20,300 bases of DNA from Bacteroidia bacterium (GCA_026391235.1 JAPLDV010000610.1:1-20300), one strand, 5' to 3'; shown: positions 8,525 to 16,856, numbered from the stretch's first letter. The notes: generated by a model not told the origin, from the sequence alone. Numbers and translations: made by a program.

Positions 8525-8529
8525 GAAAA

Positions 8530-8820
8530 TTATTCCTCTTTCTTTGGTTTGGGCCTGTACATAATGGCCACTCCCTCAATGATAAAACCGATCAGGACGA
8601 CGACCGGTCCGAAGGTTATCCGTCTGAAGCTGAAAATCCCCGGATCAAATTTGGTGGGATCATCTGACCCGCCACCGGCCATCAGTAAAAATCCGATGAA
8701 TAACACTACCAGACCTGCAATCAGAAGCTGGTAGTTAAGCTTACTGAATACAAAGCTTTCCTGTTTCTTTGGAGACTCCTCCCTAGGTTTAATAACCACT
8801 TTTTTATCTGCCATTGTCAT
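8530..8820 (-). CDS. DUF3098 family small membrane protein
   Basis: This 96-residue protein has a charged, Lys-rich N-terminus (1-20) and two hydrophobic segments (~30-48 and ~69-88). Between them is a short loop containing GGGSDDPTKFDPGIFSFRR, and the C-terminus is KPKPKKEE-like. It matches DUF3098, a Bacteroidota family of unknown function usually placed between ftsX and uppP, as here. The start may be M1 or M3 (MADKK), which differ by two codons. A role next to FtsX in the cell envelope is plausible from position only. Confidence 0.9.
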   Translation of the reverse strand: MTMADKKVVIKPREESPKKQESFVFSKLNYQLLIAGLVVLFIGFLLMAGGGSDDPTKFDPGIFSFRRITFGPVVVLIGFIIEGVAIMYRPKPKKEE

Positions 8821-8835
8821 AAATATAAATTCTTA

Positions 8836-9714
8836 TTAAAAATAGAGTTTGTCCCTATCTATCCCCAGATATTTGTTAACTGCCAGAATGGTTGTGATTC
8901 CGGAAAGGATCATCCCAACGACAAATATCAACATAATCAGCATCACAATTGTCATTGAATCAGTAAACTGCAAAATTTCAGGCATCTGGCGCCTGGCTAT
9001 GTAAATAACTCCCAGCAGCAACAGTGAGGCCAGGGCTGATCCGAATAATCCATTCAACATTCCACGCACTATGAAAGGCCTCCGGATATATTTCCGTGTG
9101 GCACCGACCAATTGCATCGTTTTAATAATAAACCGTTTACTGTAAACCAACAACCGGATGGTATTATTAAAAAGAGCAATAGAGATCAGTAACAGTAAAC
9201 TGCTGAAGGCCAGTATAACAATACTGATCTTGCGAAGATTCTCATTCACCAGATTCACCATGGATTCCTGGTAATAAATTTCATACACCTGCGGATAAGT
9301 ATTGAATTCCCTCTCAAACCTGGCAATGCTGTCGGGATTAGCATAGGCAGCATGGAACTTGATATCGATCGATGGCTTCAGGGGATTGGTGCCAAGGAAT
9401 TCAAGAAAATTCTCACCGAGTTCCTTTTCCAGCTCCTCGGCTGCCTCCTGCGCAGAAACGAATGCTGTTCCTTTAACGGCCGGATTGGCATCGAAAGATT
9501 TTTGCAGCTGAACGATATCAGCTTCGCGAACATCATCTTTCAGAATAACCGAAAATCCGATATTTTCCTTCACATAATCCCCTATGCGCCGGGCATTGAG
9601 TATGAGTAATCCCAGAAGGCTTAACAGGAAGAGAACCATAGCAATACTGACAACCGTGGTAACATAGGAATTCCGTAGTCTGACCGTTGGACCCGTCTGC
9701 TGTTTGTTCTTCAT
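8836..9714 (-). CDS. ftsX: Cell division protein FtsX (ABC transporter permease-like)
   Basis: FtsX is the membrane partner of the ATPase FtsE and couples division to cell-wall hydrolase activation. The 292 residues show TM1 (~19-41), a periplasmic domain (~45-160), TM2 (~163-184), TM3 (~219-240) and TM4 (~254-277). The family block KTMQLVGATRKYIRRPFIVRG (198-218) precedes TM3. It is the first gene of the minus-strand cluster. ftsE is not next to it in this window, which is common in Bacteroidota. Its promoter must lie in the 93-bp divergent spacer, 9715-9807. Confidence 0.95.
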   Translation of the reverse strand: MKNKQQTGPTVRLRNSYVTTVVSIAMVLFLLSLLGLLILNARRIGDYVKENIGFSVILKDDVREADIVQLQKSFDANPAVKGTAFVSAQEAAEELEKELGENFLEFLGTNPLKPSIDIKFHAAYANPDSIARFEREFNTYPQVYEIYYQESMVNLVNENLRKISIVILAFSSLLLLISIALFNNTIRLLVYSKRFIIKTMQLVGATRKYIRRPFIVRGMLNGLFGSALASLLLLGVIYIARRQMPEILQFTDSMTIVMLIMLIFVVGMILSGITTILAVNKYLGIDRDKLYF

Positions 9715-9752
9715 GCCTGCTTAAAATACAGCGCCTAATTTACAAAGATTTG

Positions 9753-9773
9753 GGTAACCAATGGAAGGTAACC
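9753..9773. promoter_or_regulatory. Paired GGTAACC sites in the divergent ftsX / flippase spacer
   Basis: GGTAACC occurs at 9753-9759 and again at 9767-9773, with the two sites 14 bp apart from start to start. Each is a near-palindrome of the form GGTNACC. They sit upstream of the flippase -7 box and in the ftsX leader or promoter zone. A shared operator is possible; a chance duplication cannot be excluded. Confidence 0.3.
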
Positions 9774-9782
9774 GCAAATTGC

Positions 9783-9790
9783 TATTTTTG
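9783..9790 (+). promoter_or_regulatory. Candidate -7 box of the flippase gene
   Basis: TATTTTTG matches the Bacteroidota -7 consensus TAnnTTTG and ends 17 nt before the GTG start at 9808. A TTTG lies upstream at 9749-9752, but the 30-nt spacing is too long for a standard -33 element. The box itself is a direct match; promoter use is inferred. Confidence 0.45.
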
Positions 9791-9807
9791 ATCAAAATCC
9801 GTTTTAC

Positions 9808-11310
9808 GTGGGCATAATTGAAAAACAGAGCATTAAGGGATCAATCTATTCGTACATAGGCGTTCTGATAGGCTTTGTGACAGCCGGAGTACTTCTCCCC
9901 CAGATTTTCTCGACAAAGGAAAACGGTGTGATCGACCTGCTCATCAGCTGGTCCCTTGTTTTTGCAACACTGGCTACACTTGGACTGAACAACGTCACCA
10001 TCAGGCTTTTCCCGTGGTTCCGGAACAAGGATAACCATCACAATGGATTCTTCGGCATCCTGTTTTGGGTAAACATGGCCGGATTCCTTCTGGCACTCCT
10101 GCTCTATTATGCACTGAGACCCTGGATCATCGCAGATAGTCAGGACACTTCTTCCCTGTTTATCAGGTACATGGATTACATCATCCCGCTAACCGCATTT
10201 ACTACCATCTATCTGGTGATCGACATCTACTACTCCGTACTGATGAATGCGGTGAGAGGTATTTTCCTCAAAGAATTTGTGCAAAGGGTACTGATCCTGA
10301 TCGTGATACTTGGTTTTTTAGCCGGTTGTTTCCGTTTCACGGGATTTATCCTGTTTTACACGATTGCCCTATCTTTACCTGGCATCATAATAGCGGTTTT
10401 GCTGATGAAGGACGGTGAATTCCAAATCCGGCCTCAGCCTGATTTCCTCACCCGGGAATTATCGAAATCCCTGGTGAGTGTTGCCTTCTTCGGGGTAACC
10501 ATTGGCTTCAGCAATATTCTGATTCTATATATGGACCGGCTCATGATCAACTCTATGATTGGATTGGAAGCTACAGGTATCTATGGCCGGGCAGCCTTTT
10601 ATGGCACCCTCGTTTCGATACCCATCCGCTCCGTTTCCAAGATTTCAGCAGTAGTGGTCGGCCAGTATTGGAAAGATCAGAAACACGATGCCATCAACCA
10701 ATTATACCGGGACACCAGCCTGCACCAATTACTTTTCGGACTTTTGATCTTTATCGGTATCTGGGGCAATATTAAAAATGTTTTTCACATTCTCCCCAAT
10801 GATTATTCATCCGGCAGGTACGTGATTTTTTTCATGGGGATCGCCAATCTGTTTATGATGGCATCGGGAATCAGCGGTTCCATAATGGCTACCAGCAGAC
10901 ATTACCGGTTACTGGCCCTTTTTGTTTTTCTTTTCGGAATACTCGTTTTTGTTACTAACCTCATCTTCATACCAATCATTGGAATTGCAGGAGCAGCTCT
11001 GGCATCAGCTGTTTCGACACTTTTATACGGGCTGATGCGCTATGTTTTCCTGTGGTTCAAATACGGCATGCAGCCGTATACCTGGAAACATGCAGTTGCA
11101 GTGGCTGTAGCAATTGCAGCCTATATGCCGGCCGTTCTTATCCCGGATCTTTATAGCGTCAACCATCACTATTTGAGTCTGATTATTGATATCGGCGTGA
11201 GGAGTATGGCTGTAACGATTGTTTTTATCGGAGCTACACTCATCCTGAATATTTCACCTGATCTGAACCGGCGGTGGAAGGATATGCTGGTTTGGCTAAG
11301 GATCAAATGA
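9808..11310 (+). CDS. Polysaccharide flippase (Wzx / oligosaccharide transporter family)
   Basis: This 500-residue polytopic membrane protein has about 12-14 hydrophobic segments and the typical N-terminus EKQSIKGSIYSYIGVLIGF of Bacteroidota polysaccharide transporters. Proteins of this family flip undecaprenyl-diphosphate-linked oligosaccharides across the inner membrane. It starts with GTG; the KQSIKG block is normally only 5-8 residues from the start, which supports this choice over later ATGs. It stands alone on the plus strand, divergent from ftsX and convergent with pseI (25 bp between stops). Position next to the pseudaminic acid operon suggests it exports that glycan; the exact substrate is inferred. 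Confidence 0.88.
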   Translation: MGIIEKQSIKGSIYSYIGVLIGFVTAGVLLPQIFSTKENGVIDLLISWSLVFATLATLGLNNVTIRLFPWFRNKDNHHNGFFGILFWVNMAGFLLALLLYYALRPWIIADSQDTSSLFIRYMDYIIPLTAFTTIYLVIDIYYSVLMNAVRGIFLKEFVQRVLILIVILGFLAGCFRFTGFILFYTIALSLPGIIIAVLLMKDGEFQIRPQPDFLTRELSKSLVSVAFFGVTIGFSNILILYMDRLMINSMIGLEATGIYGRAAFYGTLVSIPIRSVSKISAVVVGQYWKDQKHDAINQLYRDTSLHQLLFGLLIFIGIWGNIKNVFHILPNDYSSGRYVIFFMGIANLFMMASGISGSIMATSRHYRLLALFVFLFGILVFVTNLIFIPIIGIAGAALASAVSTLLYGLMRYVFLWFKYGMQPYTWKHAVAVAVAIAAYMPAVLIPDLYSVNHHYLSLIIDIGVRSMAVTIVFIGATLILNISPDLNRRWKDMLVWLRIK

Positions 11311-11335
11311 TTTCACAAAACACGCATTTAATTTA

Positions 11336-12388
11336 TCAAGATATATTGCTCATGATCAAAGGCATGCCTCTTATCAAATCCATCTTTGCCTTTTTCCCCA
11401 GCACTTCTTTGTAGAATTTCGGATGTAATCCATATCCGGGCCGGATTGAGCGAACATTCCGTTCTGTTATCAATTCACCGGCTTGTATATCTTCAACAAC
11501 ATACAGGGATCGTGAAAACTCGCGACTTTTCTGCATTTTGTCGGTAAGAGAATAATCTATTGTCCCAACGGCAACTTCGGCTTCGCGCACGGCTTTTACC
11601 ATTGCCGTGAATTCGGCTTCGTTCAGCGAGAAGGAAGCATCGGGCCCGCCTATCGCATGGTCGAGAATAAAATGTTTCTCAATAACCCGGGCACCCAATA
11701 CAGTGGCTACTACCGGAACGGTGATGCCCATGGTATGGTCGGACAAGCCTGCAATTACACCAAACCGTTCAGCCAGATCGGGAATCATCGCCATATTAGC
11801 CTCTTCAACAGGAGCAGGGTAGCTCGAGGTACATTTCAGCAGGATAATTTGATCGTTACCCATACGCTTGCAGGCATCAATGGCTAATTCAATATCCTCC
11901 ATACCGGCAATGCCCGTAGAGATAATCACCGGCTTACCTTTTGAAGCCACATATTCAACCAACGGAATATCCGTTATCTCGAAAGAAGCTATTTTATAAG
12001 CCGGGGCGTTCAGTTTTTCCAGCAAGTCAACCGCGGTATTGTCGAATGGACTGCTGAAGCAAATCAACCCTTCGTTTTTTGCTGCAAGGAACAGGTCATT
12101 GTGCCATTCCCAGGGGGTATACGCCTCTTTGTACAGATCATACAGATACTTGCCGTCCCAGATAGTCCCCTGTTTCAATTTAAAGTCATCAGTTTTGCAA
12201 TCAATAGTGATGGTATCGGCTGTGTAGGTTTGGAGTTTAATGGCATCAGCCCCGGCGCGTTTAGCGGCCTTTATGGTATCAATCGCAGTCTTTAAACTTC
12301 CGTTATGGTTGGCCGAGAGTTCAGCAACGATAAAAACCGGACTTTGATTATCTATTTTGAATGTATCGATACACAAAGAAAGAGTCAT
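11336..12388 (-). CDS. pseI: Pseudaminic acid synthase PseI (NeuB family)
   Basis: PseI condenses 2,4-diacetamido-2,4,6-trideoxy-L-altrose (or an acyl variant) with phosphoenolpyruvate to give pseudaminic acid. The 350 residues contain a TIM-barrel NeuB domain (~15-280) with VAELSANHNGS (21-31), DAIKLQTYTADT (48-59) and the metal-binding histidines H218 in LSDHT and H239 in IEKHF. A C-terminal SAF (antifreeze-like) domain follows at ~292-350. The SANHNG and TPWEWH (91-96) blocks point to PseI rather than to sialic or legionaminic acid synthases. It is the last gene of the operon, 24 bp after the KAS III gene. Sampled GC (about 53% in 11641-11700) is higher than in the genes just upstream. Confidence 0.92.
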   Translation of the reverse strand: MTLSLCIDTFKIDNQSPVFIVAELSANHNGSLKTAIDTIKAAKRAGADAIKLQTYTADTITIDCKTDDFKLKQGTIWDGKYLYDLYKEAYTPWEWHNDLFLAAKNEGLICFSSPFDNTAVDLLEKLNAPAYKIASFEITDIPLVEYVASKGKPVIISTGIAGMEDIELAIDACKRMGNDQIILLKCTSSYPAPVEEANMAMIPDLAERFGVIAGLSDHTMGITVPVVATVLGARVIEKHFILDHAIGGPDASFSLNEAEFTAMVKAVREAEVAVGTIDYSLTDKMQKSREFSRSLYVVEDIQAGELITERNVRSIRPGYGLHPKFYKEVLGKKAKMDLIRGMPLIMSNIS

Positions 12389-12412
12389 GGCCTTGTACTT
12401 AAGAATAAATAA

Positions 12413-13435
12413 TTATTCAACCTCAACAACAACAGCCCCCATAGACAATCCTACCCCAAAGCCCGCCAAAAGCACCTTATCTCCTTTTTGCAATCTGTTG
12501 TCATCTATGGCGCGCCGCATTGCTATAGGAATAGTTGAAGATACTGTATTGCCCCCATCTGATAAAGAAATAAAAAATTTCTCCTGTGGGATTTTACATC
12601 TTTTTCTGACGAAATCAAGCATATACTCATTGGCCTGATGAAAAATGAACATATCAACATCCTCTAATGATAAAGAATTTTCCTTAAGCACTCTATTGAT
12701 TAATGGCGGTATCTCGAAAGCGGTGAAATTAAAAATCTCTTTGCCATTCATATACAGATAATCATCATTGCTGACAAAATTCCCTTCTTCATCAATTAAA
12801 TCCTCATGCTTAACACAATTATGTCTTATGCCGCTGTTCCTGACAATTAAACTTTCATATCCGCTGCCGTCGGTTCCGTAACTCAAGTTGCTGATAGATG
12901 CATGAAAACAGCTACTCTCAGGTTCCGAAGTAATTAAAGTTGCAGCAGCTCCATCTCCAAACAGAGTTTTATTTGATTTGTCTTTGGGATGAATTAATTT
13001 GGTGTACGTTTCAGCAGTTACAAGTAATACGTTTTTTACCTGCCCAGTCTCTACTAAACCTTTAGCTAGGCCTAATCCATAAATAAATCCGGAACAGCCC
13101 AAATTAAAATCCAACGCACCACAGGTTTTAGGCAAACCAGCCTTGTTTTGCAAAATACATGCAGTAGTAGGTAAAAGATAATCCGGACTTTGCGTACAAA
13201 ACAAAAGAAAATCTATTTTACTTTTAGGAACCTGGTATTCATCAAAGAGTTTCTCAATCACAGTCAGGGCCATATCACTGGAAAATTCATTTCCTGCTGA
13301 CACATGACGTTGATATATACCTGTTTTTTGGGAAATTTTTTCAACAGACCACTCAGGATGTATTTGAGAGAGTTTCTCATTATCCAAAATTTCAATCGGC
13401 AAATAATAGGAAATCCCGTTAATATATGCTCTCAT
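12413..13435 (-). CDS. 3-oxoacyl-ACP synthase III-type condensing enzyme (KAS III / FabH-like)
   Basis: This 340-residue thiolase-fold protein has the full KAS III triad: C114 in NLGCSGFIYG, H266 in FIFHQANEYM and N296 in SDGGNTVSST. Typical FabH blocks such as KTGIYQRH (37-44) and GDGAAATLI (160-168) are present. Housekeeping FabH joins acetyl-CoA to malonyl-ACP. This copy has a longer stretch between Cys and His than E. coli FabH (152 against 132 residues), like pathway-specific homologues. It overlaps the upstream ACP gene by 4 bp (ATGA), which implies coupled translation. Lying between pseH and pseI, it probably makes or transfers an acyl group for the sugar rather than serving bulk fatty acid synthesis; that role is inferred. 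Confidence 0.88.
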   Translation of the reverse strand: MRAYINGISYYLPIEILDNEKLSQIHPEWSVEKISQKTGIYQRHVSAGNEFSSDMALTVIEKLFDEYQVPKSKIDFLLFCTQSPDYLLPTTACILQNKAGLPKTCGALDFNLGCSGFIYGLGLAKGLVETGQVKNVLLVTAETYTKLIHPKDKSNKTLFGDGAAATLITSEPESSCFHASISNLSYGTDGSGYESLIVRNSGIRHNCVKHEDLIDEEGNFVSNDDYLYMNGKEIFNFTAFEIPPLINRVLKENSLSLEDVDMFIFHQANEYMLDFVRKRCKIPQEKFFISLSDGGNTVSSTIPIAMRRAIDDNRLQKGDKVLLAGFGVGLSMGAVVVEVE

Positions 13436-13668
13436 GGCTTTGTCATTAAAATTACATAATCATACAATTCCCGTACTGTTTTCTTTGACTTGTAATCTGT
13501 TTCGGAAATATCAACCCCGTATTCATCCTTTAACATCACGATAATTGTCATACCGGTGAGAGAATCATACGACTCTATCTTTCTAAAATCAGAGTCAATT
13601 GTCAATTCTATCTCATTTGAATCAATAAATTGATTTTTGACATTTTCAATAAATGCCGATTCTTCCAT
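13432..13668 (-). CDS. Acyl carrier protein
   Basis: This 78-residue acidic protein has the length and helical pattern of an ACP. The phosphopantetheine attachment serine is S36 in YDSLTGM, in the DSL motif. The stretch MLKDEYGVDISETD (45-58) matches helix III of ACPs. It is not the housekeeping AcpP, whose sequence is far more conserved around DSLD. Its stop codon overlaps the start of the KAS III gene, so the two were clearly kept as a pair. It lies 12 bp after the pseH-like gene. The likely job is to carry the acyl group handled by KAS III; the acyl group itself is unknown. Confidence 0.88.
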   Translation of the reverse strand: MEESAFIENVKNQFIDSNEIELTIDSDFRKIESYDSLTGMTIIVMLKDEYGVDISETDYKSKKTVRELYDYVILMTKP

Positions 13669-13680
13669 TTCTATTTAATT

Positions 13681-14265
13681 TTAAATATTTGTTAGTGTTA
13701 GCTTCAGCAATCTTTCAATTTTTTGATCATTTACAATTTTATTATTAAATGTATCAACCGACAATTCTCTGTAGAAAAACTCAGTACTTTTTTTGTCTAT
13801 TATTTTAGTAACTGGTTTTTTTGAAAACCCAAATAAATCGTTAAAAGAATTCGCTCCTTTGTTTTTTACCGCTGCATACCCTTTTAAGAATTCCATACCA
13901 ACAATATTAAACAGGAAGTTCAGAGTGAATAAATAAAATTCGACACCAAGATTTGTTCCGTGTAAATCAGGTGCAAGGTAATATCCCCACTCGCCGGATT
14001 TATCATCGATATCAACTATGGATGAAACTCCGATGTCCTTATTTTCTCTTTTGACCAGCCAATATTTCTTTGTCGGATCATTTTTCAGCCCGTTAAGGAA
14101 TTTCAAATGATCCTCCCATTCAATGATATTTGTATTATACATCCATTGACGAATGCTCATGTGATTGCGCCATTGCAATACCGTTCGCTTTTCTTCATCC
14201 TTCATTTCAATAAAGTAGACGAACCTGTATAATTCACTACTAATTAACATGCTTAAAGATATCAT
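13681..14265 (-). CDS. pseH: PseH-like GNAT N-acyltransferase
   Basis: This 194-residue GNAT protein resembles PseH, which N-acetylates the 4-amino group of UDP-4-amino-4,6-dideoxy-L-AltNAc with acetyl-CoA. Blocks seen are LQWRNHMSIRQWMYN (30-44), EDHLKFLNGLKNDPTKKYWLV (51-71), IGVSSIVDID (77-86) and GEWGYYLAPDLHGTNLG (91-107), followed by NKGANSFNDLFGFSKK. The first ATG (14265) follows the pseG stop after 1 bp; M6 (14250) or M22 are other possible starts. The neighbouring ACP and KAS III genes raise the possibility that this enzyme takes an acyl group from ACP instead of acetyl-CoA. The gene is very AT-rich: 22% and 27% GC in the two 60-base lines from 13681. Confidence 0.85.
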   Translation of the reverse strand: MISLSMLISSELYRFVYFIEMKDEEKRTVLQWRNHMSIRQWMYNTNIIEWEDHLKFLNGLKNDPTKKYWLVKRENKDIGVSSIVDIDDKSGEWGYYLAPDLHGTNLGVEFYLFTLNFLFNIVGMEFLKGYAAVKNKGANSFNDLFGFSKKPVTKIIDKKSTEFFYRELSVDTFNNKIVNDQKIERLLKLTLTNI

Positions 14266-14266
14266 T

Positions 14267-15256
14267 TTAAATTGATTTAAAGAGTTCTAAGTAAAACTGA
14301 GGGCCTTTCCAAATAATTGCTTTTTGCTTTTGCACCATTTGGTTTCCATTAAGGCAAGATATTCTATGGAGGTGAAAGTTAAGCTTCTCGGAGTAATTAA
14401 TTAACATATTCTCACAGTTGAAGGCTAATCCCATCTCACAAATCGATTGAGCTGCTTCCTTCTGATTATCAACGTAAAACCCGGTAATTGCTGGTATACC
14501 AACTGCGATAAGCTCAAAAAGAATAGAACTGGAGGGTACAATTGCCAAGCTTGATTCATTAATTAATGAAACCATTTGTTTCGAATTCACATCCTGGTAG
14601 CTCACTACTATTTCATTGTCATTTATCAGCTCCTTCAAGCTTCTAAAATGACTGTAGGCAGAGCCTGTTACAATAATTACTTTTTTAAAGCGGTCAAAAG
14701 CCAGCACCACTCTCAAAGTGCTCTCAGTCAGGTTATAATAATCTGATCCGCCAAAGCAGATAAACACGCTCTCCATATTCTCAATAACACGCATTTTTGC
14801 AGTTTGCTCAAGAAAAGAGGGTCGTAACAATGCAAATTCAATACCCAAAGCAAATTGGGTGTAGGGTTGGGCTTTGTAATCCAGTGGTGTAATGCCAGGC
14901 GCATGGTTGATTATCAGGTCAGCTACAAATTCCATATTATGCTGGTCGTCAATGCAAACTAACTTGCAACCTTTGGCTTTGACTTGTTTTTGGAAGGCCA
15001 GGTTAAAATGATAGCCATCTAAGATCACGATTTGCTGGCTGTTTATTTGTTCTATAAACTGTGTTTCGTTTTCTATCTTAATAAGTTCAAAATTGTTTTC
15101 AACCAACTCCTTTCCGATTGATTCCGGAATTTCAATGCAAAAGAAGAGAATATCAAAATCGGTTTTAAGCATGTGCGCCAGTGCAGTGCATCTGACCAGG
15201 TGCCCCAGGCCTAATCGAAGGCTGCCATCAGCTCGAATGAATATTTTAGATTTCAT
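14267..15256 (-). CDS. pseG: UDP-2,4-diacetamido-2,4,6-trideoxy-beta-L-altropyranose hydrolase PseG
   Basis: PseG removes UDP from the nucleotide-linked diamino sugar to free the substrate for PseI. The 329-residue protein has the GT-B-like fold of the family. The N-terminal block IFIRADGSLRLGLGHLVRC (5-23) holds the catalytic-base histidine H19. A second nucleotide-binding block is VFICFGGSDYYNLT (164-177), and PSSSILFELIAVGIP (241-255) is the UDP-binding C-terminal motif. It overlaps the end of pseF by 11 bp and is 1 bp from pseH, indicating translational coupling. Confidence 0.92.
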   Translation of the reverse strand: MKSKIFIRADGSLRLGLGHLVRCTALAHMLKTDFDILFFCIEIPESIGKELVENNFELIKIENETQFIEQINSQQIVILDGYHFNLAFQKQVKAKGCKLVCIDDQHNMEFVADLIINHAPGITPLDYKAQPYTQFALGIEFALLRPSFLEQTAKMRVIENMESVFICFGGSDYYNLTESTLRVVLAFDRFKKVIIVTGSAYSHFRSLKELINDNEIVVSYQDVNSKQMVSLINESSLAIVPSSSILFELIAVGIPAITGFYVDNQKEAAQSICEMGLAFNCENMLINYSEKLNFHLHRISCLNGNQMVQKQKAIIWKGPQFYLELFKSI

Positions 15257-15935
15257 TTAAGAGTTTAAATTTCATTTCAGCCAGCTTCCAGTCCGTCGGG
15301 TTATCGATATCCTGCACTTCTTCTTCAGAAAGAATAATTGAGGCCGTGTTTCCTATCAAAGTGGTTTGTCCCAATTGTTTCATATTCATCCAGTACCATT
15401 GTCCTGCATCGTGGTAAACCTTTTTCAGATCCTGTGATCTGGAATTCTTGTATTCAGGCCAAATCATTTGCGTTTTTCCTTCATCATTAATCTCAACACC
15501 TCGCCAAACGGGGTAGCCAAAAGAAACTACAGGAAAAACACTATCATAGTTTTTTGCCAGTAAAAGATTCAGGCCTTTCTTTATAGATTCTATCCTGATA
15601 AGCGGAGCCGTTGGATAGATGCAGCATATTAAATCAAATTCCCGGTTCAGCTGATTTTTGTATACCGTAACAACTTCCTGTATTACTGCCATAGTGGAGG
15701 CAAAATCGTTTGAGGTATCAGTGCTGCGATAAAAAGGAACCATTGCGCCAAAATTAACGGCTACTTCAGCTATTTCAGTATCATCCGTTGAAACCATTAC
15801 TTCTTCAAACAAACCACTTTGCAAAGCAGTTTCAATAGAATAGGCCATTATTGGCTTACCAAGGAAATCCTTAACATTTTTACGCGGGATGCGTTTACTG
15901 CCGCCGCGCGCGGGGATAATTGCCAGGTTACGCAT
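15246..15935 (-). CDS. pseF: Pseudaminic acid cytidylyltransferase PseF
   Basis: PseF activates pseudaminic acid with CTP to CMP-Pse, the donor used by transferases. The family opening is MRNLAIIPARGGSKRIPRKN, with the nucleotide-binding ARGGSKRIPRKN loop. FLGKPIMAYSIETA, VSTDDTEIA, CIYPTAPLI and DAGQWYW follow, the last typical of PseF. The open frame continues upstream to a TTG at 15977, but the extra residues are unlike the family. ATG codons at 15944 and 15935 are better, and 15935 gives the canonical N-terminus. No Shine-Dalgarno sequence helps the choice. It overlaps pseG by 11 bp and is separated from the GT42-like gene by about 57 bp. Confidence 0.9.
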   Translation of the reverse strand: MRNLAIIPARGGSKRIPRKNVKDFLGKPIMAYSIETALQSGLFEEVMVSTDDTEIAEVAVNFGAMVPFYRSTDTSNDFASTMAVIQEVVTVYKNQLNREFDLICCIYPTAPLIRIESIKKGLNLLLAKNYDSVFPVVSFGYPVWRGVEINDEGKTQMIWPEYKNSRSQDLKKVYHDAGQWYWMNMKQLGQTTLIGNTASIILSEEEVQDIDNPTDWKLAEMKFKLLNEI

Positions 15936-15992
15936 AAAACTCATGAATTGTTTCGGTTCATACCAACTGATTTTCAAAAAATAAATCTACGG

Positions 15993-16856
15993 TCAGATTT
16001 TTTGAAATGCATCAATAAAAGAAGCTTCTGTCAAGTTAAATATTTTAACATCTTTACGAACAGCCAGGTCATTAATTAATTCATAACCCTTAAACAGGTT
16101 CGACCATCCCAGAAATAACTGATGCATTGTTGCAGGATCCCTACCACCGGATTTTGTATACATTGGCTTATGAATAGCAAGGTTATCGGAAAAATGTTTT
16201 TGCGCAACATAAACCTTAGAGTCACTTTTAACGACAATTTCCTGGTGCCAGGAATGATCAACGCCGGTTAAATAGATTTTCTTATAACCCAAGTTAATGG
16301 CAAAAACCAGTGATGGTATTATGACATTTGGAGCTCTGGGCATCCCAAGCCGATGTGAAAGACAATAACGTATGAAACCCGGGAATCCGTCTATTGAAAT
16401 TGCATTAAAGAAAACAAGTTTAATGCAATTATTATTTAACAAAGGCGAGTAGAATTTACTCTTTCTAAAATTAAATGGAGCAAATAAGAAAATTTCCCAG
16501 GTTGTTTCTTTAATTACCTTTTTAAATAATTCATCAATTTTATTAAAAATATCTCCGGTTTCAGATTCCCAAAAGTTGGGATCATAAATAACATATATCT
16601 TTGGCTTTATTTTCGAATACAAATCTGATTCGGCAAAAAAATTCACACATATTTTATCAAAATCCGATGAAGAAATATCAATTTTTTCCAGGTCCTTTAA
16701 TAATGATGGCCCATTCCCCATAATAATACAATCACTTAAAATTCTTTCTTTGGGATATTTTGTTTTTCTCGAAAACAATACTACCACCGGGATAAATATC
16801 ATTGTTGAAATTATATTGTTGAAAGCCTCCTTCAACTTTTTGGTAATTTTATGCAT
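15993..16856 (-). CDS. GT42/DUF115-like protein, putative pseudaminyl (nonulosonate) transferase
   Basis: This protein of 287 residues (from the ATG) is not a standard pse enzyme. An N-terminal hydrophobic stretch (~15-28) is followed by CIIMGNGPSLLKDLEKID (43-60) and later by FAINLGYKKIYLTGVDHSWH (185-204). The pattern GNGPSL ... LGYKxIYLxGxD is shared by GT42 sialyltransferases of the Cst type and by DUF115/Maf-like proteins, which use CMP-nonulosonates. A transferase for CMP-Pse is therefore the best guess; the assignment rests on motifs remembered from those families. A TTG at 16868 extends the frame by four codons, but the ATG at 16856 overlaps the pseC stop by 8 bp and is preferred. The gene is very AT-rich: 20% GC in 16501-16560 and 32% in 16681-16740. 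Confidence 0.65.
   Translation of the reverse strand: MHKITKKLKEAFNNIISTMIFIPVVVLFSRKTKYPKERILSDCIIMGNGPSLLKDLEKIDISSSDFDKICVNFFAESDLYSKIKPKIYVIYDPNFWESETGDIFNKIDELFKKVIKETTWEIFLFAPFNFRKSKFYSPLLNNNCIKLVFFNAISIDGFPGFIRYCLSHRLGMPRAPNVIIPSLVFAINLGYKKIYLTGVDHSWHQEIVVKSDSKVYVAQKHFSDNLAIHKPMYTKSGGRDPATMHQLFLGWSNLFKGYELINDLAVRKDVKIFNLTEASFIDAFQKI

Noticed and set aside
5853..9714. ftsX-DUF3098-uppP-truB-queA as a novel mixed-function operon
   Set aside because: The mix of cell-wall and tRNA-modification genes looks odd, but this order is common in Bacteroidota, so it is not new.
15936..15977. Longer PseF starting at the TTG at 15977
   Set aside because: The added 14 residues do not resemble the family, TTG is rare, and ATG codons at 15944 and 15935 give the normal N-terminus.
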